Positions 1-6,676 are shown, numbered from the stretch's first letter. The stretch: DNA of 8,441 nucleotides from Bacteroidota bacterium (GCA_016844425.1 JAERML010000127.1:1-8441), one strand, 5' to 3'. Notes: a model not told the origin generated them from the letters alone. Made by a program: numbers and translations.

Positions 1-1036
1 CCTTGGTCGTGCGAACCAAGAAAAGTTCGCCGCTGCAGAAGTCCCCGTAAAGGTAGGTGCCGACGAGGGCCGGGATAGATTTGCCCCGATACACATAACC
101 CCCTGTGATGGAACAACGGCCACCCTGATGGTCATACTCAAGCAGCGGAGAAATAAAGTTTTCCTTCCCGCAAGGCTCCGGAAGGTTAAAACAGTGAAAC
201 CCTTCCATGACCCGCCAGCCATAATTTCCGCCCTTCCTCACGACATTGACTTCTTCCCACCTGTTCTGCCCGACATCGGCCAGCCAAAGATCACCGGTTT
301 CTCTGTCAAACGAAAAACGCCATGGATTTCGCAATCCTATGGCGAAAACTTCATGATATTCTTTGCTTTTAACGAAAGGATTGTCTGTAGGAATGCCATA
401 GGGAGCCAGGTTATTCACGTCGATCCGAAGCAGTTTTCCCAATAGTTCATTCTTGTTTTGGGCGCGATTCTGCGGATCGCCCCCGGATCCACCATCCCCC
501 ATGCCGATATAGAGATATCCATCGGGGCCGAACGCGATCATGCCGCCATTGTGATTGGGATAAGGCTGGGGGATCAAAAGCAGAATCCGTTCCTCACGTC
601 CCGCACGGTCTACCTGTTCGCTTCGATGGTACTCCGCGATCACTGTAGCGCCGTCATCCTTTCTTGTGTAATTGACGAAAAAACGCCCGTTGAGGCGATA
701 CTCTGGATGGAATGCCAAGCCCAAGAGTCCTTGTTCGCCTCCGAAAAAGACGCGCTCCTTGATATCGAGAAACGGCACATCCAGCAGTTTCCCTCTCTCC
801 AATATTCTGATAGTTCCAGGTTGCTCGAGGATGAATAACCGTCCCGACTGGTCCCTGGCATGGGTAAGAAATACAGGGGACTTGAGGCTGGGCGCAAAGG
901 GTAACATTGAAAGGGCGCCACGAGACACAACGGGGAGCAATGTCACTGAAGGCCGCGCCTCTTCAGCCAAAACGGCTGGAGGTGAAGAGAAAAGGAGACC
1001 GCCCACTGCGCAACAAGCTGCGATGTAAGATTTCAT
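1..1036 (-). CDS. PQQ-dependent sugar dehydrogenase (glucose/sorbosone dehydrogenase family), 3' end outside window
   Basis: Predicted periplasmic quinoprotein that oxidises an aldose or similar sugar with PQQ as cofactor. The frame is open from ATG 1036 to the window edge, giving 345 codons with the C-terminus missing. Residues 1-24 form a signal peptide (MKSY, hydrophobic core, cleavage near VLA/EE). Family motifs follow in order: GLLGLAFHPEY (103-113), NHNGG (161-165, the His being the likely catalytic base), GPDGYLYIGMGDGG (170-183), LLGKLLRID (198-206), AIGLRNPWRFSFD (232-244), LADVGQNRWEEVN (252-264), NYGWR (271-275), SITGGYVYRG (309-318) and YGDFCSG (330-336). Family members usually end some tens of residues after the last motif, so little is lost. 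A stop lies 6 bases before the ATG, so only this ATG or the adjacent CTG can be the start. The AAGGGG upstream is 13 bases away, a long spacing. The first 74 bases overlap the upstream GNAT gene in another frame. The family assignment is firm; the sugar is unknown. Confidence 0.94.
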   Translation of the reverse strand, partial: MKSYIAACCAVGGLLFSSPPAVLAEEARPSVTLLPVVSRGALSMLPFAPSLKSPVFLTHARDQSGRLFILEQPGTIRILERGKLLDVPFLDIKERVFFGGEQGLLGLAFHPEYRLNGRFFVNYTRKDDGATVIAEYHRSEQVDRAGREERILLLIPQPYPNHNGGMIAFGPDGYLYIGMGDGGSGGDPQNRAQNKNELLGKLLRIDVNNLAPYGIPTDNPFVKSKEYHEVFAIGLRNPWRFSFDRETGDLWLADVGQNRWEEVNVVRKGGNYGWRVMEGFHCFNLPEPCGKENFISPLLEYDHQGGRCSITGGYVYRGKSIPALVGTYLYGDFCSGELFLVRTTK

Positions 1037-1691
1037 CAGCGATCACCAACCCCTTCTTCGGTGAGGGGCATTCTAAGCTTTCATGAGCGCCAATTGAAGT
1101 GGGCATCCACGTTCTACGGATTAAAGCGTGGTCGGGGATCCAGTGGATCTCCGTGGATTGAGAGGGGAGGGGGATTTCTTGATTGATGAAAGAAATGACG
1201 GTATCTCTGCCGAGTTTCCCCATCAGCTCAAATGCGTACAGCTTAAGTTTTAACCATAGGCCGCTCATTCTGTATTCAGGAAGGATATGCGCATCATACG
1301 CATAGAACGCATTCAGGGGAATATTGATTTTGTACAAATGCCTTTCTTCAATATGAAATGGTTTGTCACTGAGCCACTCGTACGCCACAATCTTTCCGTC
1401 AACTATTGCAACAGCGGCATGTTCCTTTTCAGCAAACCGTCTTAGAAATATTTCATGCTTATCCTCGAACTGACCCATCTCATAGGCATCCTCCGGTCTC
1501 GCCTCGCGGATGTATCCACGGCCTCGAGAAGGAAAACTTCGTTGTTGGGGCGTATTACGAAACTGCAGCAAATAAAACTGGCTTACGTTAACAAATCCAA
1601 ATGGAAGCTTGCCAAGTATGGTTTGGAGAATAACGAACGGTGGATTTCTCAGGTTTCGGGAAACCTTATTTCCGAACTCACGGTAGTTCAT
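963..1691 (-). CDS. GNAT-like acyltransferase, 242 aa
   Basis: Probable N-acyltransferase of the GNAT fold. The central part carries the pattern: YIREARPEDAYEM (60-72) as the first strand and helix, AAVAIVDGKIVAYEWLS (92-108) as the central strands, and YAYDAHILPEYRMSGLWLKL (130-149) as the acyl-CoA-binding strand-loop-helix, with RMSGLW replacing the usual Q/RxxGxG/A. It then continues to GRDTVISFIN (161-170). The N-terminal 58 residues resemble the leader domain seen in some polysaccharide-locus GNAT proteins, but I cannot name a subfamily. The start is supported by AAGGAAG 9 bases upstream (1701-1707). It lies 46 bases after nadE. The C-terminal third (about 171-242) looks unlike the usual end of the fold, and the gene runs 74 bases into the dehydrogenase gene; neither alternative frame stays open there, so a simple frameshift does not explain it. 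The substrate is unknown; context suggests an acyl group on a sugar or surface polymer. Confidence 0.72.
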   Translation of the reverse strand: MNYREFGNKVSRNLRNPPFVILQTILGKLPFGFVNVSQFYLLQFRNTPQQRSFPSRGRGYIREARPEDAYEMGQFEDKHEIFLRRFAEKEHAAVAIVDGKIVAYEWLSDKPFHIEERHLYKINIPLNAFYAYDAHILPEYRMSGLWLKLKLYAFELMGKLGRDTVISFINQEIPLPSQSTEIHWIPDHALIRRTWMPTSIGAHESLECPSPKKGLVIADEILHRSLLRSGRSPFLFTSSRFG

Positions 1692-1700
1692 CGCTAAAAA

Positions 1701-1707
1701 CTTCCTT
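1701..1707 (-). promoter_or_regulatory. Shine-Dalgarno of the GNAT-like gene
   Basis: AAGGAAG on the minus strand, 9 bases before ATG 1691. It supports the chosen start and an independent initiation site within the 46-base gap after nadE. Confidence 0.6.
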
Positions 1708-1737
1708 GCATCTGAGACAATCTAAGACGTGAAGGTT

Positions 1738-2733
1738 CTAACTTGAGCACTGCTTCACCGGCTCGACCAAGAGTGGCGGGTGGTGAAGGTATTCACTGAC
1801 ACGGCGTTTGGCATCGATGTCCCGTGAGACAAGGTCTACTTGCTCTGGCGTGAGGCCGGTTACCCGAGCTATTTCATCAGAAGGAATTCCCTGGTTCTTC
1901 CCAAACAAACAGAGATCCATTTTGTCGTAGGGAAGGGAAAAGTAAAACTCTTCCTGGGACTGCTGCAACGAATACGTGTCTGTTGTGGGAGGACGTTGCT
2001 GAATCTCCAGTGGAACGTTGAGATAGGCGGCAAGTTGATAGACCTGGGTCTTATACAGATGTGCGATCGGCTTAAAATCGGCCGCTCCATCGCCATTCTT
2101 CACAAAAAACCCCTGGTCATATTCAAGACGATTAGGGGTGCCTGCAACAGCATAATTCAATCGGTCTGCATGGTAATACTCCATCATCTTGCGGACCCGC
2201 TGTTTGAAGTTGGTCGCAGCGACCACTCCAAGGTATGCTGCAGCTGAAAGTCTGGCCTTCGTTTGAGTGCCGTCAGGCGCCTCTACAACGACTGAAAATA
2301 TTCTGTAGCCGGTTCCGTCCAGGATGCTGGGGAGAACAATCTTGGACTTGAACGATTCATTGTACTGAGGGATCACCGTTTTGATCGCTTCGTCTCGGCG
2401 GCGGTAACAACCGGCTCCCTGCAGAATCGGGCTGATGTTCTCTGTGATGGCTTTGATGCCCAGAGAGTCTGCGAGGAGCTGACCCAGCCGAAGGCTATCG
2501 TCAGAGGAATCGGTTTCCGGCATGAACAGGCCCAAGACGCGGTCTGCTCCCAAGGCCTGAACGGAGAGGGCCGCCACAACACTACTGTCGATCCCTCCGG
2601 ACAATCCCACCACGACGCCTTTGCGCCTGAGCTGTTTGAATATCTGTTCCCGGATCGCGCTACTGACCCGTTCGGTTTCCAGGCAAGAATCGAGCTTCAG
2701 TTGGTCGGTTGAGAATGGCATATGTCCTTTCAT
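1738..2733 (-). CDS. nadE: NAD synthase family protein (ammonia-dependent type, variant subfamily)
   Basis: ATP-pyrophosphatase of the NAD synthase family. Canonical members adenylate the carboxylate of nicotinic acid adenine dinucleotide and amidate it with ammonia. The ATP loop is GLSGGIDSS (43-51). The family core is also present: YYHADRLNYAVAGTPNR (186-202) and KNGDGAADFKPIAHLYKTQV (212-231). No nitrilase-type glutaminase domain precedes it, so ammonia must be free or come from a partner. At 331 residues it is longer than the usual ammonia-dependent enzymes (about 270-280), with extra sequence around 108-160. The usual PSAGLW/QTDE lid is replaced by RPPTTDTYSLQQSQEEFYF (247-265). The start at 2733 is favoured by GGAGGAG just upstream over the in-frame ATG at 2721. 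It follows the ligase by 26 bases. It may be a true NAD synthase or a relative that amidates a different acyl-adenylate in this pathway; the sequence cannot decide. Confidence 0.9.
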   Translation of the reverse strand: MKGHMPFSTDQLKLDSCLETERVSSAIREQIFKQLRRKGVVVGLSGGIDSSVVAALSVQALGADRVLGLFMPETDSSDDSLRLGQLLADSLGIKAITENISPILQGAGCYRRRDEAIKTVIPQYNESFKSKIVLPSILDGTGYRIFSVVVEAPDGTQTKARLSAAAYLGVVAATNFKQRVRKMMEYYHADRLNYAVAGTPNRLEYDQGFFVKNGDGAADFKPIAHLYKTQVYQLAAYLNVPLEIQQRPPTTDTYSLQQSQEEFYFSLPYDKMDLCLFGKNQGIPSDEIARVTGLTPEQVDLVSRDIDAKRRVSEYLHHPPLLVEPVKQCSS

Positions 2734-2736
2734 TTA

Positions 2737-2743
2737 CTCCTCC
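2737..2743 (-). promoter_or_regulatory. Shine-Dalgarno of nadE, decides the start
   Basis: GGAGGAG on the minus strand, with its GGAGG core 5 bases before ATG 2733. A second in-frame ATG at 2721 has only a GGA next to it, so the upstream codon is preferred. Confidence 0.7.
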
Positions 2744-2759
2744 GCAGGGATCTTGAGTA

Positions 2760-4316
2760 TTAGTTATCGAGCATTCCGGTCGAAATCTTGGGAACAATTT
2801 CCACTTCCTGCCTTGTTGTCCGGGCCGCCGTTCTGAACGAAGCCCGGCTGATTTCACGAAGTTCCTGCCTCAACACCTTACCGGAGGGAGACTTGGGAAG
2901 CGCTGCAACCAGACAGATCGACTTAGGTCTTTTATAGGGGGCGAGACGCTGGGCACAATGGGCCAGCAATTCTTGGTCGGTGGGCTGTTGCCCCCGATTA
3001 GGTGTCACCACGGCGCAGATGACCTCTCCCAAAATCTGGTTCTCCAGGCCAACGACTCCTGCCTCCTGGACTCCCGGATGCTGTAAGAGTACCTCTTCAA
3101 TCTCGGTCGGGCTGATCCGATACGCGCCCGACTTGATCATCTCGCTGTTGCGTCCGATAAGGGTAAGATACCCCTCCTCATCTAAATGCCCCATGTCTCC
3201 CGTTCGAAGCCACCCGCCGTCGAGAAATTTGTCCGTGTTTTGAGGGTCTTGCCAATATCCCTCCATGATATTCTCTCCCGTAGCGTACACCTCCCCCGCT
3301 TCGCCAGGGCGCGCGATCTCTCCCCCCTCTTTTACAATCTTAATGGACACGCCTGGGATCGCCCGCCCCACCGACCCATTTTTTACATCTAGAAGCTCAG
3401 GCGGAAGATAGGTTAACCGGGCTGCAGCTTCGGTTTGGCCGTACATCACATAAATACGCTTGTCTGCGAAAGACGACCGCATCCGGCTTAGAAGATCAGC
3501 AGGCATGGGGCCGCCTGCGTGAGTGACATATCGCAGCATCGGGAATGAATAGGATTTGAGATTCGATTGATTGAGCAACAGGGCATAGGTTGACGCGACA
3601 CCGGAAAGGCCGGTCACCCCTTCCTTGAGCATTCTATCCAAGATAAGGTTCGGATAGACGAAACTATTCTCGATTACGATTTTTCCTCCGGTAAATAGAT
3701 GTGTCAGCATGACCGAGTTTCCGTAGGCATAGACAAACGGAAGGACGGCCATGATGGAATCATCCTCACTCAGGCAAAGGTACGAGAGAATGGAGCGGGT
3801 ATTAGCGATCAGGTTCCGGTGCGAAAGCATCACCCCCTTGGGCTGACCTGTCGATCCGGAGGTATAGATAATTTGAGCCAAGTCGGCAGGACTCTTCATC
3901 ACGGGGCCACGATGATTGCGCCGAATCATTTCATCTTCTTTTAAGATGAATCGTAACTCAGTTGAATCGAAATCTCCGGCAGTCCATTGCTTGATGGAAG
4001 AAGAGACAATCAGACCCGTTGCGCCGACATGGCGTATGGTTCGTGAGACTTCCGACGCTGGAACCTGCGGGTGAAGCGAAACGACGACACCTCCTCGCCC
4101 AAGAATCGCAAGGTATGCGGCGATATACTCAGCGGAATTCTCCATCCACAGGAGGATCCGGTCTCCCTCTGAGAATTCGGTCTCCCCGATCTTCTTCTTG
4201 AGAGCGGCCGCATGGTCTCCCAGTTCCGCATAGGTCCAGCTGCGGTCTTTATGAACAACAGCAGTCCGCCACGGCCAGCGCGCTATTGTTTGAGAAACGG
4301 CATCCTCTAATCTCAT
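2760..4316 (-). CDS. AMP-forming acyl-CoA/acyl-ACP ligase, polysaccharide-locus type
   Basis: Class I adenylate-forming enzyme of 518 residues, predicted cytoplasmic. It activates a carboxylic acid as acyl-AMP and passes it to a thiol, here most likely the phosphopantetheine arm of the adjacent ACP. All core motifs are intact: YTSGSTGQPKG (151-161, P-loop), PFVYAYGNSVMLTHLF (193-208, acid-binding region), YGQTEAA (292-298), GWLRTGD (368-374, ATP ribose contact), the hinge and A8 loop around 388-407 (GRNSEMIKSG, then ISPTEIE), and PKSPSGK (474-480), whose Lys480 is the adenylation lysine. A tail of about 28 residues follows the last motif. The style resembles ligases of exosortase-A/EPS clusters, but no decarboxylase neighbour, usual there, is visible. 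GGGAG (4323-4327) lies 6 bases before the start ATG. A 124-base spacer separates it from the ACP gene. The acid substrate cannot be read from the sequence. Confidence 0.94.
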   Translation of the reverse strand: MRLEDAVSQTIARWPWRTAVVHKDRSWTYAELGDHAAALKKKIGETEFSEGDRILLWMENSAEYIAAYLAILGRGGVVVSLHPQVPASEVSRTIRHVGATGLIVSSSIKQWTAGDFDSTELRFILKEDEMIRRNHRGPVMKSPADLAQIIYTSGSTGQPKGVMLSHRNLIANTRSILSYLCLSEDDSIMAVLPFVYAYGNSVMLTHLFTGGKIVIENSFVYPNLILDRMLKEGVTGLSGVASTYALLLNQSNLKSYSFPMLRYVTHAGGPMPADLLSRMRSSFADKRIYVMYGQTEAAARLTYLPPELLDVKNGSVGRAIPGVSIKIVKEGGEIARPGEAGEVYATGENIMEGYWQDPQNTDKFLDGGWLRTGDMGHLDEEGYLTLIGRNSEMIKSGAYRISPTEIEEVLLQHPGVQEAGVVGLENQILGEVICAVVTPNRGQQPTDQELLAHCAQRLAPYKRPKSICLVAALPKSPSGKVLRQELREISRASFRTAARTTRQEVEIVPKISTGMLDN

Positions 4317-4322
4317 CTTACT

Positions 4323-4327
4323 CTCCC
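4323..4327 (-). promoter_or_regulatory. Shine-Dalgarno of the acyl ligase gene
   Basis: GGGAG on the minus strand with a 6-base spacer before ATG 4316; it supports this start. It sits just after the stop of the 19-codon reading frame at 4329-4388, an arrangement that would permit translational coupling. Confidence 0.6.
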
Positions 4328-4328
4328 G

Positions 4329-4388
4329 TCACTGCCTCTTTATCATTTCATGAATGGCACTACCCGGTCCCGGAAAAGAAAGTGCCAT
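4329..4388 (-). CDS. Possible 19-residue small ORF between ACP and ligase
   Basis: Minus-strand ATG 4388 to TGA 4329 encodes MALSFPGPGSAIHEMIKRQ. A good Shine-Dalgarno (GGAGAAGG) lies 8 bases upstream, and the ligase Shine-Dalgarno begins almost at the stop codon. The frame is open further upstream to a TAG near 4419 and, beyond that TAG, back into the ACP 3' region in the same frame. This could be a leader-type peptide coupling ligase translation, the rest of a lost C-terminal extension or gene, or chance. No known family is recognised. Confidence 0.25.
   Translation of the reverse strand: MALSFPGPGSAIHEMIKRQ
4354..4388 (-). repeat. Inverted repeat (8-bp arms) in the ACP-ligase spacer
   Basis: ATGGCACT (minus strand 4388-4381) pairs perfectly with AGTGCCAT (4361-4354) across a 19-base loop that itself contains CCGGGACCGG. 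It could form an RNA hairpin ahead of the ligase. No run of T follows on the minus strand, so it is not a standard intrinsic terminator. A role in RNA processing or in tuning ligase expression is inference. Confidence 0.45.
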
Positions 4389-4440
4389 CTTCAAGACCTT
4401 CTCCGGCTCATTGAGTAGCTATGCTGACTCCGGGAGCTCC

Positions 4441-4722
4441 TCAAGCCTGATGAACGGGTTCGATTTCTTCAGCGACTGCTTTTTTTTTAAGATAAAGGAG
4501 CAAGTTGTTTATGGAATCAAGGTTTGCAGGAATCAGGTCTTCATCTTCTACTTTTACCTGAAACTTCTCTTCCAGAAAGGCAACAAGCTCAAGCACGCCG
4601 GTGGAATCGACAATGCCTCGCTCCATGAAGGAGTCGTCATTTTTCAGTTCACTGCCCCCTTGCCCAAAGAGGAAGTTGTCTATGACATACTGTCGGAGTT
4701 CTCTTTCATGCTGCTGTTCCAT
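4441..4722 (-). CDS. Acyl carrier protein
   Basis: Stand-alone carrier protein of 93 residues, cytoplasmic. The phosphopantetheine site is GIVDSTGVLELV (36-47), with Ser40 as the attachment residue; the common DSL motif reads DST here. Helix I (about 1-17), the acidic recognition helix after Ser40 (LELVAFLEEKF, 44-54) and the final helix (DSINNLLLYLKK, 69-80) fit the four-helix fold. The gene starts inside the end of the asnB gene (17-base overlap), with a strong AAGGAG 5 bases before its ATG, so translation is probably coupled. The ligase gene follows, and it probably loads this protein. A run of nine A on the coding strand (4480-4488, codons for KKK 79-81) precedes an unstructured tail of about 12 residues. 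Loss of one A would replace the tail with a longer basic one, but the annotated frame covers the whole ACP fold and looks functional. Confidence 0.92.
   Translation of the reverse strand: MEQQHERELRQYVIDNFLFGQGGSELKNDDSFMERGIVDSTGVLELVAFLEEKFQVKVEDEDLIPANLDSINNLLLYLKKKAVAEEIEPVHQA
4480..4488 (-). other. A9 homopolymer near the ACP 3' end
   Basis: Nine consecutive A on the coding strand at the end of the ACP fold. Such runs are prone to transcriptional slippage or sequencing error. Loss of one A gives a tail ending at a TAG near 4419 (QSLKKSNPFIRLEELPESA); gain of one A ends within a few codons. The main fold is upstream of it and is unaffected either way. Confidence 0.5.
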
Positions 4723-6118
4723 CTTGTCTCCTTCCTATGACCCTGTTGATAAATTGATCCACCACAAGCTGAGTAGAAAGAATACCAACGAAAGCCATAT
4801 TGTCCTTGATGCCAATGGTCCGTCCTTTCCGTGCCTTCTCTAGTAGACTCTGGACAGCCCCGGGATTGAAGATGCCGTCTTTCTGAATCCGATTCGCGGA
4901 GAGTAGCTCCTCGACATATTCATGCCGTACGGCATTCGTGTCTCCTCCAATGAAACTCTTGACGTCGGGAGCCCTATAGGGTTGTTTTGGCCGTTTCTTG
5001 ATCGATGCAGGCACCAGATCGCCTACGGCCTGCTTGAGGATGTACTTTTCGTTCAACACCTTCATTTTCATGGCAGCCGGAATTTTGGCAGCAAATTCCA
5101 CCACCCGATAGTCCAGGAAGGGGAATCTTCCTTCCACCGAGTGAGCCATGGCCATCCTATCCCCCTGGGACGAAAGGATATATCCAGGGAGAAGATACAT
5201 TGTCTCTAAGAACTGGGCCTGCGAGAACCCATCCCATTTGGAATAGTTGGATGGGAGCTGCTCTCGTAGGTCATTGTAGGCATCGGAGTTCTTGATCTCG
5301 GATTTCACGTCTTCCGAGAAGAACATCTTCAGTTTCGAGGTGAGCTCCCATCGTGGCAAATGGGAGAAAAATGGACTTAGCTGATCCTCACGTCTCACAT
5401 GGAAGAAGGCTTTGAGGTAGGCTGGAGATTGAGCCTGGATATTTTCGAGGTAGGGATACAGTCTCTTTAAGAGAAGAGGCCGTAACTTGGATTCGGGGAA
5501 GGCGCCCCAAAACTTCCTTATCTTGGCCTCTTTAAAAATATCGTATCCTCCCAACATTTCATCTGAACCTTCCCCCGTCAATACGACTTTGTAGCCCTGC
5601 TCACGTACCAGTTTGGAAAGAAGGAACAGCGGTGCCGGCGCCGTTCTCAGAATCGGTTTCTCTGTATGCCAGATGACATCCGGGAATACACGTCCGATAT
5701 CATGAGCGGAACACCGGACTGCGTGATGGTCTGTCTGCAGAAAACTGCTGGCTTCTTGCTGATACCCGCTTTCATCAAACTCTTTGTCTTCAAAACTAAT
5801 AGAAAACGTTTTAAGCCGGCTGACACTGGTTTTCTTAATCAGAGCGGTAATGACCGTTGAGTCAAGTCCGCCGCTCAAGTAGGCTCCGACTGGCACATCG
5901 GAGCGAAGCCGAATCTTCGTTGCGTCCGTTAACAGTTCCAATAGAGTAGCGGCAGCCTCTTGCTCGCTCATTGAGTCATGTGACGAGTTGTAATCAATGT
6001 TCCAGTAAGACCGGATCGTCACTTGCCCGCGTTCTGAGACCAACGAATGTCCCGGTGGCAATTCCGAGATGCCTTTGAAGATTGTTCTCGGTGGCAACGT
6101 AACCCAAAAGGTAAACAA
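4706..6118 (-). CDS. Synthetase-domain fragment of the broken AsnB (from TTG)
   Basis: Frame holding the AsnB ATP-pyrophosphatase domain, with SGGLDST at 5875-5855, LTGEGSDEMLGGYDIF around 5597-5550 and the conserved HSVEGRFPFLDYRVVEFA around 5145-5092. The frame is open from about 6217 (after a TAA), but the only near start is TTG 6118, with no Shine-Dalgarno, inside the conserved linker LFTFWVTLPP. Independent translation is therefore unlikely; it is the remainder of the single asnB gene. Its end overlaps the ACP start by 17 bases. Confidence 0.5.
   Translation of the reverse strand: MFTFWVTLPPRTIFKGISELPPGHSLVSERGQVTIRSYWNIDYNSSHDSMSEQEAAATLLELLTDATKIRLRSDVPVGAYLSGGLDSTVITALIKKTSVSRLKTFSISFEDKEFDESGYQQEASSFLQTDHHAVRCSAHDIGRVFPDVIWHTEKPILRTAPAPLFLLSKLVREQGYKVVLTGEGSDEMLGGYDIFKEAKIRKFWGAFPESKLRPLLLKRLYPYLENIQAQSPAYLKAFFHVRREDQLSPFFSHLPRWELTSKLKMFFSEDVKSEIKNSDAYNDLREQLPSNYSKWDGFSQAQFLETMYLLPGYILSSQGDRMAMAHSVEGRFPFLDYRVVEFAAKIPAAMKMKVLNEKYILKQAVGDLVPASIKKRPKQPYRAPDVKSFIGGDTNAVRHEYVEELLSANRIQKDGIFNPGAVQSLLEKARKGRTIGIKDNMAFVGILSTQLVVDQFINRVIGRRQDGTAA
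4728..4733 (-). promoter_or_regulatory. Shine-Dalgarno of ACP inside the asnB end
   Basis: AAGGAG with a 5-base spacer to ATG 4722, the strongest ribosome binding site in the window. It lies within the last codons of the asnB frame, so ACP can be translated well even if asnB translation stops early at the frame break. Confidence 0.75.
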
Positions 6119-6143
6119 CTGATCGAGAGCTTGGAGATCGATT

Positions 6144-6647
6144 TCACGTGTAAGGCCGGGATAGGCCAGGAGAGCTTTGATTTCCGAGCCAAAGAGAAGC
6201 GTACCTGTCGAGCGGCCTTACGCCAAGCCGATCGCGGGACATGAACAGTTTGTCCCGTTTTTTATCCCATATGGCAAATGCCCATTGGCCGTTGAGATAC
6301 TGAACGCAGTCCTCTCCCTTTTCTTCGTACAGGTGGATGATCACTTCGGTATCTGACTGAGTTCGGAAGCGGTGGCCTTTCTGGATCAAATCATTCCTCA
6401 GTTCAATGTAATTGAAGATTTCACCGTTAAAAGTGATCCATACGGTTTGATCTTCATTGTGCATCGGCTGGTGGCCCCCATTGAGATCGATGATGCTCAA
6501 TCTCGCATGCGCGAACCCCACTGGGCCGTCAATATAGAACCCCGTTGCGTCAGGGCCTCTATGGTGAAGCTGACCGACCATAGTAGTCAGGAGAGTCCGA
6601 TCGACTCGTTCACCATTCAGAAGCTGTACTCCGAGAATGCCACACAT
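6144..6647 (-). CDS. Glutaminase-domain fragment of the broken AsnB (167 codons)
   Basis: This is the reading frame actually translated from ATG 6647, with the Cys2 nucleophile and most of the class II glutaminase domain. Residues 1-146 are authentic; 147-167 are out-of-frame residues ending at TGA 6144. It lacks the last strands of the glutaminase domain and the whole synthetase domain, so stable activity is doubtful. The start is fixed by the family rule that Cys must follow the initiator Met. It lies 29 bases after the CelD/BcsL gene and has only a weak GGGA ribosome site. Confidence 0.6.
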   Translation of the reverse strand: MCGILGVQLLNGERVDRTLLTTMVGQLHHRGPDATGFYIDGPVGFAHARLSIIDLNGGHQPMHNEDQTVWITFNGEIFNYIELRNDLIQKGHRFRTQSDTEVIIHLYEEKGEDCVQYLNGQWAFAIWDKKRDKLFMSRDRLGVRPLDRYASLWLGNQSSPGLSRPYT

Positions 6648-6676
6648 ATATGTCCCGCTTTAAATTATGCTACGCA

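Larger units (their letters stand above)
4706..6647 (-). pseudogene. asnB: Asparagine synthase (glutamine-hydrolysing)/amidotransferase, frame broken near 6210
   Basis: Read across the break, this is a full-length class II glutamine amidotransferase fused to an AsnB synthetase domain (about 650 residues). The N-terminal domain begins MCGILGV, with Cys2 as the glutaminase nucleophile, followed by HHRGPDATG (28-36), ARLSIIDL (48-55), ITFNGEIFNY (71-80), SDTEVIIHLYEE (98-109) and SRDRLGVRPL (137-146). Immediately after Leu146 (codon 6212-6210) the frame goes wrong: this frame ends at 6144, while the expected continuation (GTLLFGSEIKALLAYPGL) is in another frame from about 6205 on. The synthetase part carries SGGLDST (5875-5855), GEGSDE and a complete C-terminus. 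About four to five residues are missing between RPL and GTLLFG compared with typical family members, so several bases were lost. In this operon the intact protein would probably amidate a carboxylate precursor rather than make free asparagine. As the sequence stands, the single-chain enzyme cannot be made. Confidence 0.85.

Noticed and set aside
128..838. Plus-strand open frames opposite the sugar dehydrogenase
   Set aside because: They are antisense shadows of a gene with complete family motifs; no ribosome sites and no recognisable protein.
4354..4740. Plus-strand 128-codon frame covering the ACP region
   Set aside because: It lies opposite a convincing ACP with a strong Shine-Dalgarno; its translation has no family-like pattern.
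6195..6220. Programmed ribosomal frameshift in asnB
   Set aside because: No slippery heptamer at the break, and several conserved residues are missing, which a frameshift would not restore.
6648..6676. CATAAT -10-like hexamer upstream of asnB
   Set aside because: No acceptable -35 element at 16-18 bases, and the gap is an ordinary operon spacer.
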